Shown piece after piece: positions 6,977 through 14,164 of a DNA stretch of 46,228 nt (positions within the stretch are counted from its first letter, which is position 1; each line of letters begins with the position of its first letter). The translations under genes were made by a program, and so were the position numbers. Source of the stretch: a virus. Location of the stretch: the IMG/VR virus record IMGVR_UViG_3300042914_001987, positions 1-46,228 of that record, one strand, 5' to 3'. A model generated the notes under the pieces. That model saw only the letters and a list, made by a program, of their open reading frames with translations, was not told the origin of the DNA and ran no database searches.

Positions 6977-8634
6977 CAGTGGGTCTCCGCCCAGTTGTTG
7001 CCGATCTTGTACTCGCCCTTGAGGGGGCACTTGAGGTTGAGGAACTTGCCAGCTTCCGTGATGGCATTAACGGCCATCTTGCCGACGTCGTCTGCGATCT
7101 CCGGGTCGCACTCGATCTGCCACTCGTCGTGCACGTTTGCCATGAATGCAAAGCGACCCGGGTGTTTGTCACGTAGCTGACCATACAGGATGGACAGCGA
7201 TGCCTTCATTACCACCGCACCGGCTGACTGAAGCAGGAGGTTGAGGGCACTATGGGCCGACCGCACGGGAAGGGGGCGCTTGTCTAGCCCCTTGAGGTAG
7301 CCGCGCTGGGCGACGATAAACTCGAGCTGAGCCAGCAGCTTGGCATACGCAGGAACCTGCTTCTTGAACTGGGACTTGAGTCGATTGCCGTCCTGCACGG
7401 TGCCGCCGACGATCTTGCCGACCTTGGCATCGCCAGCGCCGTACAGGAGACCGTAGATGAACGTCTTGGCCTGATCGCGGGTAGCCAGGCCAGCCATCTT
7501 CTGGTTGTGGGTGTGGACGTCGCCGTCGCACACGACCTTGGCATAGTCACCATTGTCGTAGTCGGCAAGGTAGTGGGCGAACATGCGGAGCTCGAGTCCG
7601 CTGGCGTCGGCACCGACCTGAACCCAACCGGGACGGGTGGGCTTGAACAGACCGCGGCACTGAGTGCCGTACGGTGAGCCGCAGCGCGGTACCTGAGCCA
7701 TGTTAGGCTCGCTGTGGGTCATGCGACCGGAGACAGCGCCGTTGGTGTTGACGGAACCGTGCACCTTGCCGTCGCGTGCCTTCTCGACCCAGCTGGCAAG
7801 CTGACTCATGCGCTTGTCGACCGTCAGGTACTCGTTGAGGAGCTTGGCCTCGGGGTACGGCATGTCCTCGAGGATGGATTCGTCGATCTGCGGCTTGCCG
7901 GTCTCGGTGAACTGCTTGGGCTTCCAACCGTACTTCTTGATCAGGGCAGCGGCGATCATGTCACGGGAGCCTGGGTTGAACGGGACTTCCTTGACCTTGG
8001 TCTTGAGCTGGATCTGCTTGGGAGGGAACGCCTGCTGCAGTTCCTCGGTCACCTGCATGCGACGGGTGCTGAGGTCGGTCATCAGCAACTGTGCGGACAT
8101 GTCGTCGAAGCCGAAGCCATTCAGGTACTGCTTGGCGATGATCTCGGCAGTATTGTGCTCGAGCTGGACGGCGAGCGGACAGGCGTCGGCAAGCGGTCGC
8201 AGCTTCTCGTAGATCATCTTGGTGATGGCGACGTCCTGAATGCAGTAGGCAATCATCTCGGCGCTGAGCTGAGACCAATCGCTGTGATCGCCCTTGGCGA
8301 CACCAAGGTACTTGCCCCAGGCCTCGAGGGACGATCCACCGGCGGGATGCTGGGAGCGGTCAGGCCACAGGAGGCGCGACACCAGGCAAGTGTCAAACGT
8401 CTTCTTGGTCATACGCCACGGATCCTGTGTCTTGCACAGCTTGGCCAGTGCGGGGATGTCGTACGCGACCACGTTGTGGCCGACGACGAGATCGTACGTC
8501 ATCAGGCGCTCAACCAGCAGATCGGGATCGTAGAAGATCTGAGGTCCGGTGGTGTCGGTGATGACACCTACCCACATCTTGGAGCAGGTATCAAGAAGGC
8601 CGTCTGTTTCAATGTCGAAGAATGCTGTTTTCAT
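6976..8634 (-). CDS. Family A DNA polymerase with 3'-5' exonuclease (T7 gp5-like)
   Basis: A 552-aa replicative polymerase. The exonuclease domain shows FFDIETDGL (residues 5-13), GHNVVAYDI (52-60) and YCIQDVAIT (130-138). Polymerase motif A is DASGLELR (343-350), motif B is RDQAKTFIYGLLYG (386-399) and motif C is VHDEW (501-505). T7 gp5 has 704 residues, and much of the difference lies in the thumb. Residues 200-222 here run straight into the VPFNPGSRD segment without the roughly 75-residue insertion that binds thioredoxin in T7. Processivity is therefore probably achieved another way. Confidence 0.97.
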   Translation of the reverse strand: MKTAFFDIETDGLLDTCSKMWVGVITDTTGPQIFYDPDLLVERLMTYDLVVGHNVVAYDIPALAKLCKTQDPWRMTKKTFDTCLVSRLLWPDRSQHPAGGSSLEAWGKYLGVAKGDHSDWSQLSAEMIAYCIQDVAITKMIYEKLRPLADACPLAVQLEHNTAEIIAKQYLNGFGFDDMSAQLLMTDLSTRRMQVTEELQQAFPPKQIQLKTKVKEVPFNPGSRDMIAAALIKKYGWKPKQFTETGKPQIDESILEDMPYPEAKLLNEYLTVDKRMSQLASWVEKARDGKVHGSVNTNGAVSGRMTHSEPNMAQVPRCGSPYGTQCRGLFKPTRPGWVQVGADASGLELRMFAHYLADYDNGDYAKVVCDGDVHTHNQKMAGLATRDQAKTFIYGLLYGAGDAKVGKIVGGTVQDGNRLKSQFKKQVPAYAKLLAQLEFIVAQRGYLKGLDKRPLPVRSAHSALNLLLQSAGAVVMKASLSILYGQLRDKHPGRFAFMANVHDEWQIECDPEIADDVGKMAVNAITEAGKFLNLKCPLKGEYKIGNNWAETH

Positions 8635-8663
8635 GGGTAGCGCTTACTCCTTGTCTTTCAATG

Positions 8664-8993
8664 TCACTTGTTCTTCTTGGAGTTTTCGTACTGCTTCAGA
8701 AGATTGCGGCCCTTGCGGACTGCGCTGGCTTTGTCTCCGCTATGGCCCCACGCCTCGAGACTCAGCTTGAGTCGAGTCTTCTTGCCGTTCTTGTAGAGAG
8801 GACCGGCGGCGGAACCCATGCGAACAAGGAACGATCCCTTGCGACGCTTCTTCTCAGGGGTGTCAGCGGCGCCCTTGACAGGTGCCTTCAGATTACCACC
8901 GGTGGCCTTGTTGTACTTGGCACGACCAGATGCGGTAAGACCGCCCTTGGGATTCTTGTCCTTCTTTCGAAGGCTGACGTTCTTCTTAGCCAT
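8664..8993 (-). CDS. Small very basic protein with DUF6321-like motif
   Basis: A 109-aa Lys/Arg-rich protein. The segment KNPKGGLTASGRAKYNKATG (residues 13-32) followed by NLKAP matches a small conserved domain seen in many marine and freshwater phages, listed as DUF6321. Function is unknown. The charge suggests nucleic-acid binding, and the place between the primase-helicase and DNA polymerase suggests replication or repair. The start overlaps the 58-aa gene by eight bases. Confidence 0.85.
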   Translation of the reverse strand: MAKKNVSLRKKDKNPKGGLTASGRAKYNKATGGNLKAPVKGAADTPEKKRRKGSFLVRMGSAAGPLYKNGKKTRLKLSLEAWGHSGDKASAVRKGRNLLKQYENSKKNK

Positions 8994-9162
8994 TCATGGC
9001 CTCCTTCTTCTTGGTGGCAGGAGCAGCGGGGGCCTGGGCCTCAAGCTTGGAGATCTTCTCCTGAAGTTCGCGAATGGCCGCCTTCAGCTGATCGACGTGC
9101 TGAATGAGTACCTTTGGCGAGTAGGACGTGTACGACGGAAAGTTGGGGGGAATCTCAATCAT
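8986..9162 (-). CDS. Small coiled-coil protein (58 aa)
   Basis: The frame starts at an ATG that forms ATGA with the stop of the primase-helicase gene and ends inside the start of the DUF6321-like gene. The product begins MIEIPPNFPSYTSYSPKVL and continues into a heptad-like helix (HVDQLKAAIRELQEKISKLE, residues 22-41), then a Pro/Ala/Lys tail. The overlaps on both sides and the clean helix support coding. It may be an accessory subunit of the replication complex, but nothing in the sequence proves that. Confidence 0.8.
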   Translation of the reverse strand: MIEIPPNFPSYTSYSPKVLIQHVDQLKAAIRELQEKISKLEAQAPAAPATKKKEAMNG

Positions 9163-10892
9163 GCTAGTGCTTCAAAGACCTTTGTGGGGTCCATTTTACT
9201 TGGAGATGCAGACGGATCAAAGAGAATCTCGCCATCTTCGTTGATGGCAAACGGCACCTCTACAAGGCGCCCCGTCTCATAGTTGTAGTTCAGAGCAGTG
9301 GCGATGCCTGACTGACCGGTGAACCGGTTCTTCAGGACACGCACCACAGTAGTGTTGGCCGTCATCTTGTCGGTATGCTGACGATCGCGCTCGAGTGCGA
9401 TGACGGTGTTGGGAACGGACGACAGGCTACCTGAGCCTCGGAGATCCTGCACGGTGATGCGTGCGCCTTCCTCGTAGCCCTTCCCAGTGCTTGGCTTGCG
9501 GAGCTGGCTGATGACGTCGAGATGGACGCCGGTGCGCTCCACGATGGATCTGAGCTTCTTCATCATGTCGTCGATGATCAGCCGCTCGGATCCGCCGTCT
9601 TCCGAGTCAGAAAGCATGCCAGCGACCGCAGCCGTGATGTGATCGAGGATGACCACTTTGCACCCAAGTCCCACAGCCATATACTCAATCCGCGCGAGGA
9701 GATTGTCGTATCCGCTTGATCCCATGTGATCATAGATGTACAGGGGGAGGGAGTCGACTGTCGTTCGAGCTGATCGGTATTCGTCTTCGGACAGTGTGGC
9801 ATCGAAGTCTGCATTGAGCGGAGCCTTTCCTGTATTCTCCCTAAGTTGGTTCAAAGCCTTGAAGGCAAACGTACGCCTGACAGGCTTGTTGACGAGAAGG
9901 GAGACGATGTCGTCAACGGTCTCTGCGGGGGACTCCTCGAGCATGATCATGCCGACAGGCCTGTCGTTGAACAGGTGGTGCATGGCCAGCTCTCGGATGA
10001 TGGTCGACTTACCTGAGCCAGTACCTGAGGTCCACAGGGTGATCTCGCCGCCGCGCTGACCGATCAGATAGTCGGTAAGCGCTGGCCACGGGAACTCCCA
10101 AACCTCGGTCGATGCGTGCTCGCCCTGCGGGACGTCCTTGACGTGGAGGATGCCGTCAGGACGGTAAGCTTGGGCTTCCCACAGGCAGGTGATTAGCTGA
10201 CGTGCCTCGCCAGCCAGCCACATCTCGTTGGCGTCCTTGCGTGGCAGGGAGGCGATCTTGGCCTTGCCGGGTGGCAGGATCTCAGCCACTTGCTTGGCGG
10301 CTTCGCGTCCTGGTTCGTCGTTGTCGAAGCACAGCACGACCTCGTCGTATGAGGAGACGAAGTCGTAGTTGGTCTTGATCGCTGCGGCGGCACCTGCAGC
10401 ACCGGTGGGCAGACTGACGACAGGCCACTTGCAGTCCTGAGCCTGAGCGATAGTCAGGCAGTCGATCTCACCCTCGGTGATGACGAGCCGCTTGCCGCCG
10501 ACGCGCCAGAGGTGCTGGCCAAACAGCGGAGGAGCGGTCATCTCGCCGAGGCATGAGAACTTCTTGCCGGTGCGTCGGATCTTCTGTCCGATCAACTTGC
10601 CGTCGCGCCAGTACCCCGCGATCTCCGAGCCATCGGAGCCGACTAGGTAGTTGTAGTGACGGCACGTGTCCGCAGACAACTTGCGGTGCGGCAGGTCCTT
10701 GATCTCGCCTGATGACATTGGGCTAGACATCCTGGGTACAGCCTCCCGCACGGTCGAACCGTGCTCGTAGTGGCCACATGCGTGGCAGTACTTGTGTCCG
10801 TCGTCGTAGACACAGAGGTTGTCACCTCTTGTGTCTCGTCCTCTTGCTGCACAGCTTCCGCACCTTTCCCGATGCGATAGTCTTGATGACAG
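9159..10892 (-). CDS. Primase-helicase (T7 gp4-like), probable non-ATG start
   Basis: It contains a TOPRIM domain (LVITEGEIDCL, then VVLCFDNDEPGREAA), a DnaB-type helicase with Walker A (SGTGSGKST), Walker B-like VVILDHITA and a C-terminal ring helicase core. The first ATG/GTG start is a GTG at 10751 (530 aa), which would remove the zinc domain. The open frame upstream encodes CGSC, then CVYDDGHKYCHAC, the two Cys pairs of a primase zinc-binding domain. No ATG, GTG or TTG precedes them, but a CTG at 10892 follows a GGAGGTG ribosome site by the right spacing and gives 577 aa, close to T7 gp4 (566). The first part overlaps rusA by 71 bases. Confidence 0.9.
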   Translation of the reverse strand: MSSRLSHRERCGSCAARGRDTRGDNLCVYDDGHKYCHACGHYEHGSTVREAVPRMSSPMSSGEIKDLPHRKLSADTCRHYNYLVGSDGSEIAGYWRDGKLIGQKIRRTGKKFSCLGEMTAPPLFGQHLWRVGGKRLVITEGEIDCLTIAQAQDCKWPVVSLPTGAAGAAAAIKTNYDFVSSYDEVVLCFDNDEPGREAAKQVAEILPPGKAKIASLPRKDANEMWLAGEARQLITCLWEAQAYRPDGILHVKDVPQGEHASTEVWEFPWPALTDYLIGQRGGEITLWTSGTGSGKSTIIRELAMHHLFNDRPVGMIMLEESPAETVDDIVSLLVNKPVRRTFAFKALNQLRENTGKAPLNADFDATLSEDEYRSARTTVDSLPLYIYDHMGSSGYDNLLARIEYMAVGLGCKVVILDHITAAVAGMLSDSEDGGSERLIIDDMMKKLRSIVERTGVHLDVISQLRKPSTGKGYEEGARITVQDLRGSGSLSSVPNTVIALERDRQHTDKMTANTTVVRVLKNRFTGQSGIATALNYNYETGRLVEVPFAINEDGEILFDPSASPSKMDPTKVFEALA

Positions 10893-11262
10893 GTTCCACC
10901 TCCACGAAGATGCGAGGATCGTTGTCGTCCTCGCAGTATTCCTTGAAGACCGCCAGCTGCATGATCTGATCGTCGTCCTCCCACATCACTCCGTTCAGGC
11001 TGTCAAGGACTGCCTTGGCGTAGTTGTCCACGTCTCCGCGTGGGTAGGGACGTTCAGTAGTCTTCGGCTTTCGTACGAAGCACAGCACGGTGACCATGAG
11101 GGGGCCCTCCATCTTGGTGAAGGACCCCCTGTTCTTGGCCACGATCTCCTGCATCTCGGACTTGAACTTCCGGTAGGTTGGAAGATAGTACGTGCCGTAT
11201 TTAGACACACGGGCACGCGAGGCCGGTACAGGGTCGATGAAGAATGTGAATGACTGTGCCAT
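10822..11262 (-). CDS. RusA-type Holliday junction resolvase
   Basis: A 146-aa homodimeric nuclease that cuts four-way DNA junctions. The family signature is clear at residues about 70-95: RGDVDNYAKAVLDSLNG, then WEDDDQI, which holds the catalytic Asp residues. The N-terminus (FFIDPVPASRARVS, YLPTYRKF) also fits. T7 uses endonuclease I in this role. The gene starts as TGATG on the SSB stop. The 3' end overlaps the zinc-domain coding part of the primase-helicase gene. Confidence 0.93.
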   Translation of the reverse strand: MAQSFTFFIDPVPASRARVSKYGTYYLPTYRKFKSEMQEIVAKNRGSFTKMEGPLMVTVLCFVRKPKTTERPYPRGDVDNYAKAVLDSLNGVMWEDDDQIMQLAVFKEYCEDDNDPRIFVEVEPVIKTIASGKVRKLCSKRTRHKR

Positions 11263-11819
11263 CAGAACGGAATCTCGGTATCTTCGCTGGGGCCATCGAA
11301 CACGTCGACGGCGTTGAAGCCACTGGCGCCCTTAGGACGACGCTCAATGACCTGGACTGCGCTCAGATAGGGCTTGATGCCAGCCCCGAACGGAGAGGTC
11401 CAGCCGCCCAGCTTGAAGGCCACGCGGACCTTGTCGCCGTTCCACGGCTCTCCGGTGGGCTGCTTTGCGGCGTCGACTACGGCCAGCTTGACGGGCTTGC
11501 CGTCATCGCCCATCTTGGCCTTGGCCTTGAAAGTCATGCACGGAGCTCCGGTGTTCTTGTCGGTGCGCCAGACGGACGCGCCGTCGACTGCCTTACCCGA
11601 CTCCTTGGCAAAGTCGACGGCAAACTTGTCGACCGTGGCGACGAGCGCCTTGTACTCGGAGTCGTTGGCGTCAAAGACGACAGTGATCTTCCACGTGGGG
11701 TCACCGCCACGGAAGACATCAGGCTCCTCGAGCTTGGCAAACAAGGCCGAGCCGAGGGGGCTCTTGATGGTAGGCGAGAAGAAGATGGAAGGCTTGCCGT
11801 TGGTGGTCTTGGTGCTCAT
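11262..11819 (-). CDS. Single-stranded DNA-binding protein (T7 gp2.5-like)
   Basis: A 185-aa OB-fold-type protein: beta-rich body, aromatic residues, and an acidic C-terminal tail ending EDTEIPF. That tail resembles the DDDIPF tip of bacterial SSB and the acidic Phe-ended tail of T7 gp2.5, which docks replication proteins. It should coat ssDNA at the fork and coordinate polymerase and primase-helicase. Position before rusA and the primase-helicase supports this. The body resembles DUF2815-type phage SSBs. Confidence 0.85.
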   Translation of the reverse strand: MSTKTTNGKPSIFFSPTIKSPLGSALFAKLEEPDVFRGGDPTWKITVVFDANDSEYKALVATVDKFAVDFAKESGKAVDGASVWRTDKNTGAPCMTFKAKAKMGDDGKPVKLAVVDAAKQPTGEPWNGDKVRVAFKLGGWTSPFGAGIKPYLSAVQVIERRPKGASGFNAVDVFDGPSEDTEIPF

Positions 11820-12151
11820 TGCTTGTTTCGCTCCAGTAGTGCGTTCGTGAGTTGATTGACGACACGTTCGAGTGTCATCTCCTTTTGATCCTGCTTTGCC
11901 TTCTCGACCAGCTCAAGTTCGATGAGAACTAGGTGCACAAGTTCGTGCACCAGTACGTACTCCACCGAGATCTTCGATGGAAGTGTAGATGGTCGATTGA
12001 TCCCGATCTTGGCAATGCGATGCAGCACGTCGAACTCGACGTTGCCGTGCTCGCTATCCAGCTTGGTCCATTGAACTGTGATCTTCCAGGGCTGGAGTCC
12101 TAGACGACCCTGCCACGTCTTTAGCATGGCACGTACTTCGGTGATTGTCAT
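11816..12151 (-). CDS. Small HExxH zinc metallopeptidase-like protein
   Basis: A 111-aa protein with VLVHELVHLV (residues 66-75), where His69, Glu70 and His73 form the zinc-binding HExxH of gluzincins. A Glu in the following helix (TLERVVNQL, about residues 93-101) is placed to be the third ligand. Length and layout match the minimal SprT/minigluzincin-type proteins of phages. Target unknown; such proteins might cut a host protein or only bind metal. It overlaps SSB by ATGA. Confidence 0.8.
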   Translation of the reverse strand: MTITEVRAMLKTWQGRLGLQPWKITVQWTKLDSEHGNVEFDVLHRIAKIGINRPSTLPSKISVEYVLVHELVHLVLIELELVEKAKQDQKEMTLERVVNQLTNALLERNKQ

Positions 12152-12333
12152 TCGATGTTTCCGCTCATCTCGTCCTGCTCAAGGAGGATGGCACCTACGG
12201 TCTCGGTCATTGCAATATACGCAGCCGAGATTCGACTGTCAAGCTCGCTGCGGCTCATGTTTTCGGAGTTCATGATGATGTCCTCGAGTCGTCCGGTGAT
12301 AGCCACCAGCTTGTCTACGTGCGACTTCTTCAC
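12148..12333 (-). CDS. Small helical hypothetical protein (61 aa)
   Basis: A GTG start at 12333 overlaps the stop of the 53-aa gene as GTGA, and the stop overlaps the start of the HExxH gene. The product (KKSHVDKLVAITGRLEDIIM, then SRSELDSRISAAYIAMTETV) is helical and acidic. Longer readings of this frame run through the metallophosphoesterase gene and are not protein-like. No function recognised. Confidence 0.75.
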   Translation of the reverse strand: MKKSHVDKLVAITGRLEDIIMNSENMSRSELDSRISAAYIAMTETVGAILLEQDEMSGNIE

Positions 12334-12491
12334 TGCTTGGTCTCCTTGGCCAGTGCGGCGTTGGTCAGGTTCATGACGATCTTCAGTCCGTGGCGAATGC
12401 GGTCTTCCCACTCTTCCTTGGGGGCTCCGGACTCGATCACAGACTTGGTGATTGCCGTGATCATGATCTCCCAGTCTTTTGGTGTCCTCAT
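12330..12491 (-). CDS. Small helical hypothetical protein (53 aa)
   Basis: Starts at the ATG at 12491, which forms ATGA with the stop of the metallophosphoesterase gene. The product MRTPKDWEIMITAITKSVIE, then GAPKEEWEDRIRHGLKIVMNLT, is mostly helix. It forms a pair with the next 61-aa gene; both may act as small modulators. Unrecognised. Confidence 0.75.
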   Translation of the reverse strand: MRTPKDWEIMITAITKSVIESGAPKEEWEDRIRHGLKIVMNLTNAALAKETKQ

Positions 12492-13147
12492 AGATCCATG
12501 GTCTCCACGAACGGCGTCCCGTCGATGACGACGCCGCATGCAACGATGGGCTTCTTCAGGAATGCAGCACCGTACTGCATTGACCAGTGACTGCGGTCGA
12601 CGCCGCAGCCGACGTTCATGCCCCACACCTTATGCGTGGGTCCTGCCTGATACCACACTCCGCATGCGGAGTGGTAGTGTCCCATGACGGTAGGTTGCAT
12701 TCGCATCTTTGCAGCGGAAAATGCAGGATGCTGACCACCGGCGCCTTCGCCGTGGTAGTAGTGCACACCGTCGATCTCGGTTGATTCCACCCAGCGCCAG
12801 CTTTGCGTTCCGTAGAGATCGTTGAACTCCTTGAGATACAGGGATGGAATCCCGACCTTGGAGTTCAACCGGCGAACACGCGCATCGTGGTTTCCAATGC
12901 AGACAGTGGCGTTGGGACAGAAGTCGTACAGCGCGTTGACCTGCTTGCGCGACAGCTTGTACTCAGCCACGGCGCCTGGATTGTCTGGGTGCTTGTCGTG
13001 AAACGAGATGCAGTGATGGTCGATCACATCACCGATATGCACGGTCTTGTCTGTACTCCACTTCTTCTGCACTAATCGCAGGAAGCGTAGGTAGTTCTTG
13101 TGCATAGCCGGAGCGTGCGTGTCTCCGATTACGAGGACTCTTGCCAT
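12488..13147 (-). CDS. Calcineurin-like metallophosphoesterase
   Basis: A 219-aa enzyme with the family motifs in order: GDTHAP (residues 8-13), GDVID (about 39-43), GNHDARV (about 83-89) and GHYHS (about 156-160). These bind two metal ions. Phages of this type carry such enzymes among replication genes, where they may hydrolyse nucleotides, 2'-3' cyclic phosphates or DNA ends; the substrate is not readable. It starts 19 bases inside the DUF4406-like gene. Confidence 0.9.
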   Translation of the reverse strand: MARVLVIGDTHAPAMHKNYLRFLRLVQKKWSTDKTVHIGDVIDHHCISFHDKHPDNPGAVAEYKLSRKQVNALYDFCPNATVCIGNHDARVRRLNSKVGIPSLYLKEFNDLYGTQSWRWVESTEIDGVHYYHGEGAGGQHPAFSAAKMRMQPTVMGHYHSACGVWYQAGPTHKVWGMNVGCGVDRSHWSMQYGAAFLKKPIVACGVVIDGTPFVETMDL

Positions 13148-13488
13148 TCGAGCTCCTTGAATATGTCTTCGTTCAGCTCACGGACTTCCCTGCCCATGGC
13201 CTTGGCGACAGCCACCATGGCTTCCGCCTCGGGATACTGGCTCCAGCCGGGCAGGAGACACAGCGTGACTCCAGCCTCGCTCAGAGCGATGACGTCCTCG
13301 ACTATGGCGAGGTTCCTAAACGCCTTGGATGGACCCGCTATCCCGGTGGGCCACAGCGTTGCGTTGTCCTGGGAGACCGGATTCACTGGGTCAAGACCCA
13401 TGGCCTTCAGGTTCCGCACTGCTTTAGTGACAGCAGGAAAGGTACCAGAGTGGACTCCACGCTCAAATCCGGCGATAACAATCCGCAT
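13129..13488 (-). CDS. DUF4406-like nucleotide hydrolase/transferase fold
   Basis: A 119-aa Rossmann-like protein. The N-terminal strand MRIVIAGFERG, the segment MGLDPVNPVS, the ED pair in LAIVEDVIAL and the LLPGWSQYPEAEAMVAVAKA motif fit DUF4406, a relative of nucleoside 2-deoxyribosyltransferases. The Glu in YPEAE corresponds to the usual catalytic position. A role in nucleotide salvage is inference. Its first 82 bases lie inside the 3' end of the exonuclease gene in another frame. Confidence 0.85.
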   Translation of the reverse strand: MRIVIAGFERGVHSGTFPAVTKAVRNLKAMGLDPVNPVSQDNATLWPTGIAGPSKAFRNLAIVEDVIALSEAGVTLCLLPGWSQYPEAEAMVAVAKAMGREVRELNEDIFKELEWQESS

Positions 13489-14156
13489 TCGATCTCCTCT
13501 GTGTTCTTGATGATGACCGCACAGTGAAACATGCTCGAGTAGTAGAAGTCGTCGAAGCCCTTGTCCTTGTAGACTGCCTTGACGACTGCTTCCCTGTCCC
13601 CACTAGACACGTCGATCAGCAGCTTCCGTGCTTTCTCCTGGCCCACGCGCGGGATCCCTGGGTAGTTGTCGGTGCTGTCACCGGACAACACCTGCATCCA
13701 CTTGTACATGTCCGCATCGTCTGCGTCCACGGTGTAGCAGGTCTCCTTGTCGGGATTGCAGTGGTTGCCAGGGATCTGATCAAGATCCTTGTCGATCGAC
13801 ACCACCACGATGTCGAACCCATCCACAGCCGTAGTTCCGAGGAAGCCAAGCACATCGTCGGCTTCCCAGTGGTCATGCCACATGCACCGAGGGTTGGCCC
13901 TGATGTGGGCGTACACCGCACCCAGGTGCCTCGGCTTTGGCTTGTCCTTGCGATTGGCCTTGTACTCGGGCCAATGTCCCGTACGGAACGACTTGCCAAC
14001 AGTGAGCACGGGAACGAACAGGTCGGCGTGCGCCGAGTCCTGCCACGTGTCGTGGATCCTGTCAGCAAGCGCGATTGCGTCCGTCTCGTCCTGATCCTCC
14101 GTGAGGATGGCAGCACGGTACGCGACGATGTCGGAGTCAATCAGTGCGATGCGCAT
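13407..14156 (-). CDS. 5'-3' exonuclease (T7 gp6-like, FEN family)
   Basis: A 249-aa nuclease. The start MRIALIDSDIVAYRAA has the first metal-binding Asp, HWEADDVLG the second acidic cluster, VVVSIDKDLDQ the third. The helix-hairpin motif SGDSTDNYPGIPRVGQEKA (about residues 158-176) grips DNA. The family degrades DNA 5' to 3', removing RNA primers and, in T7, recycling host DNA. A strong AAGGAGG lies just before the start. The C-terminal 27 residues are read through the start of the DUF4406-like gene. Confidence 0.92.
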   Translation of the reverse strand: MRIALIDSDIVAYRAAILTEDQDETDAIALADRIHDTWQDSAHADLFVPVLTVGKSFRTGHWPEYKANRKDKPKPRHLGAVYAHIRANPRCMWHDHWEADDVLGFLGTTAVDGFDIVVVSIDKDLDQIPGNHCNPDKETCYTVDADDADMYKWMQVLSGDSTDNYPGIPRVGQEKARKLLIDVSSGDREAVVKAVYKDKGFDDFYYSSMFHCAVIIKNTEEIECGLLSPDLSVESTLVPFLLSLKQCGT

Positions 14157-14164
14157 ATGCCTCC

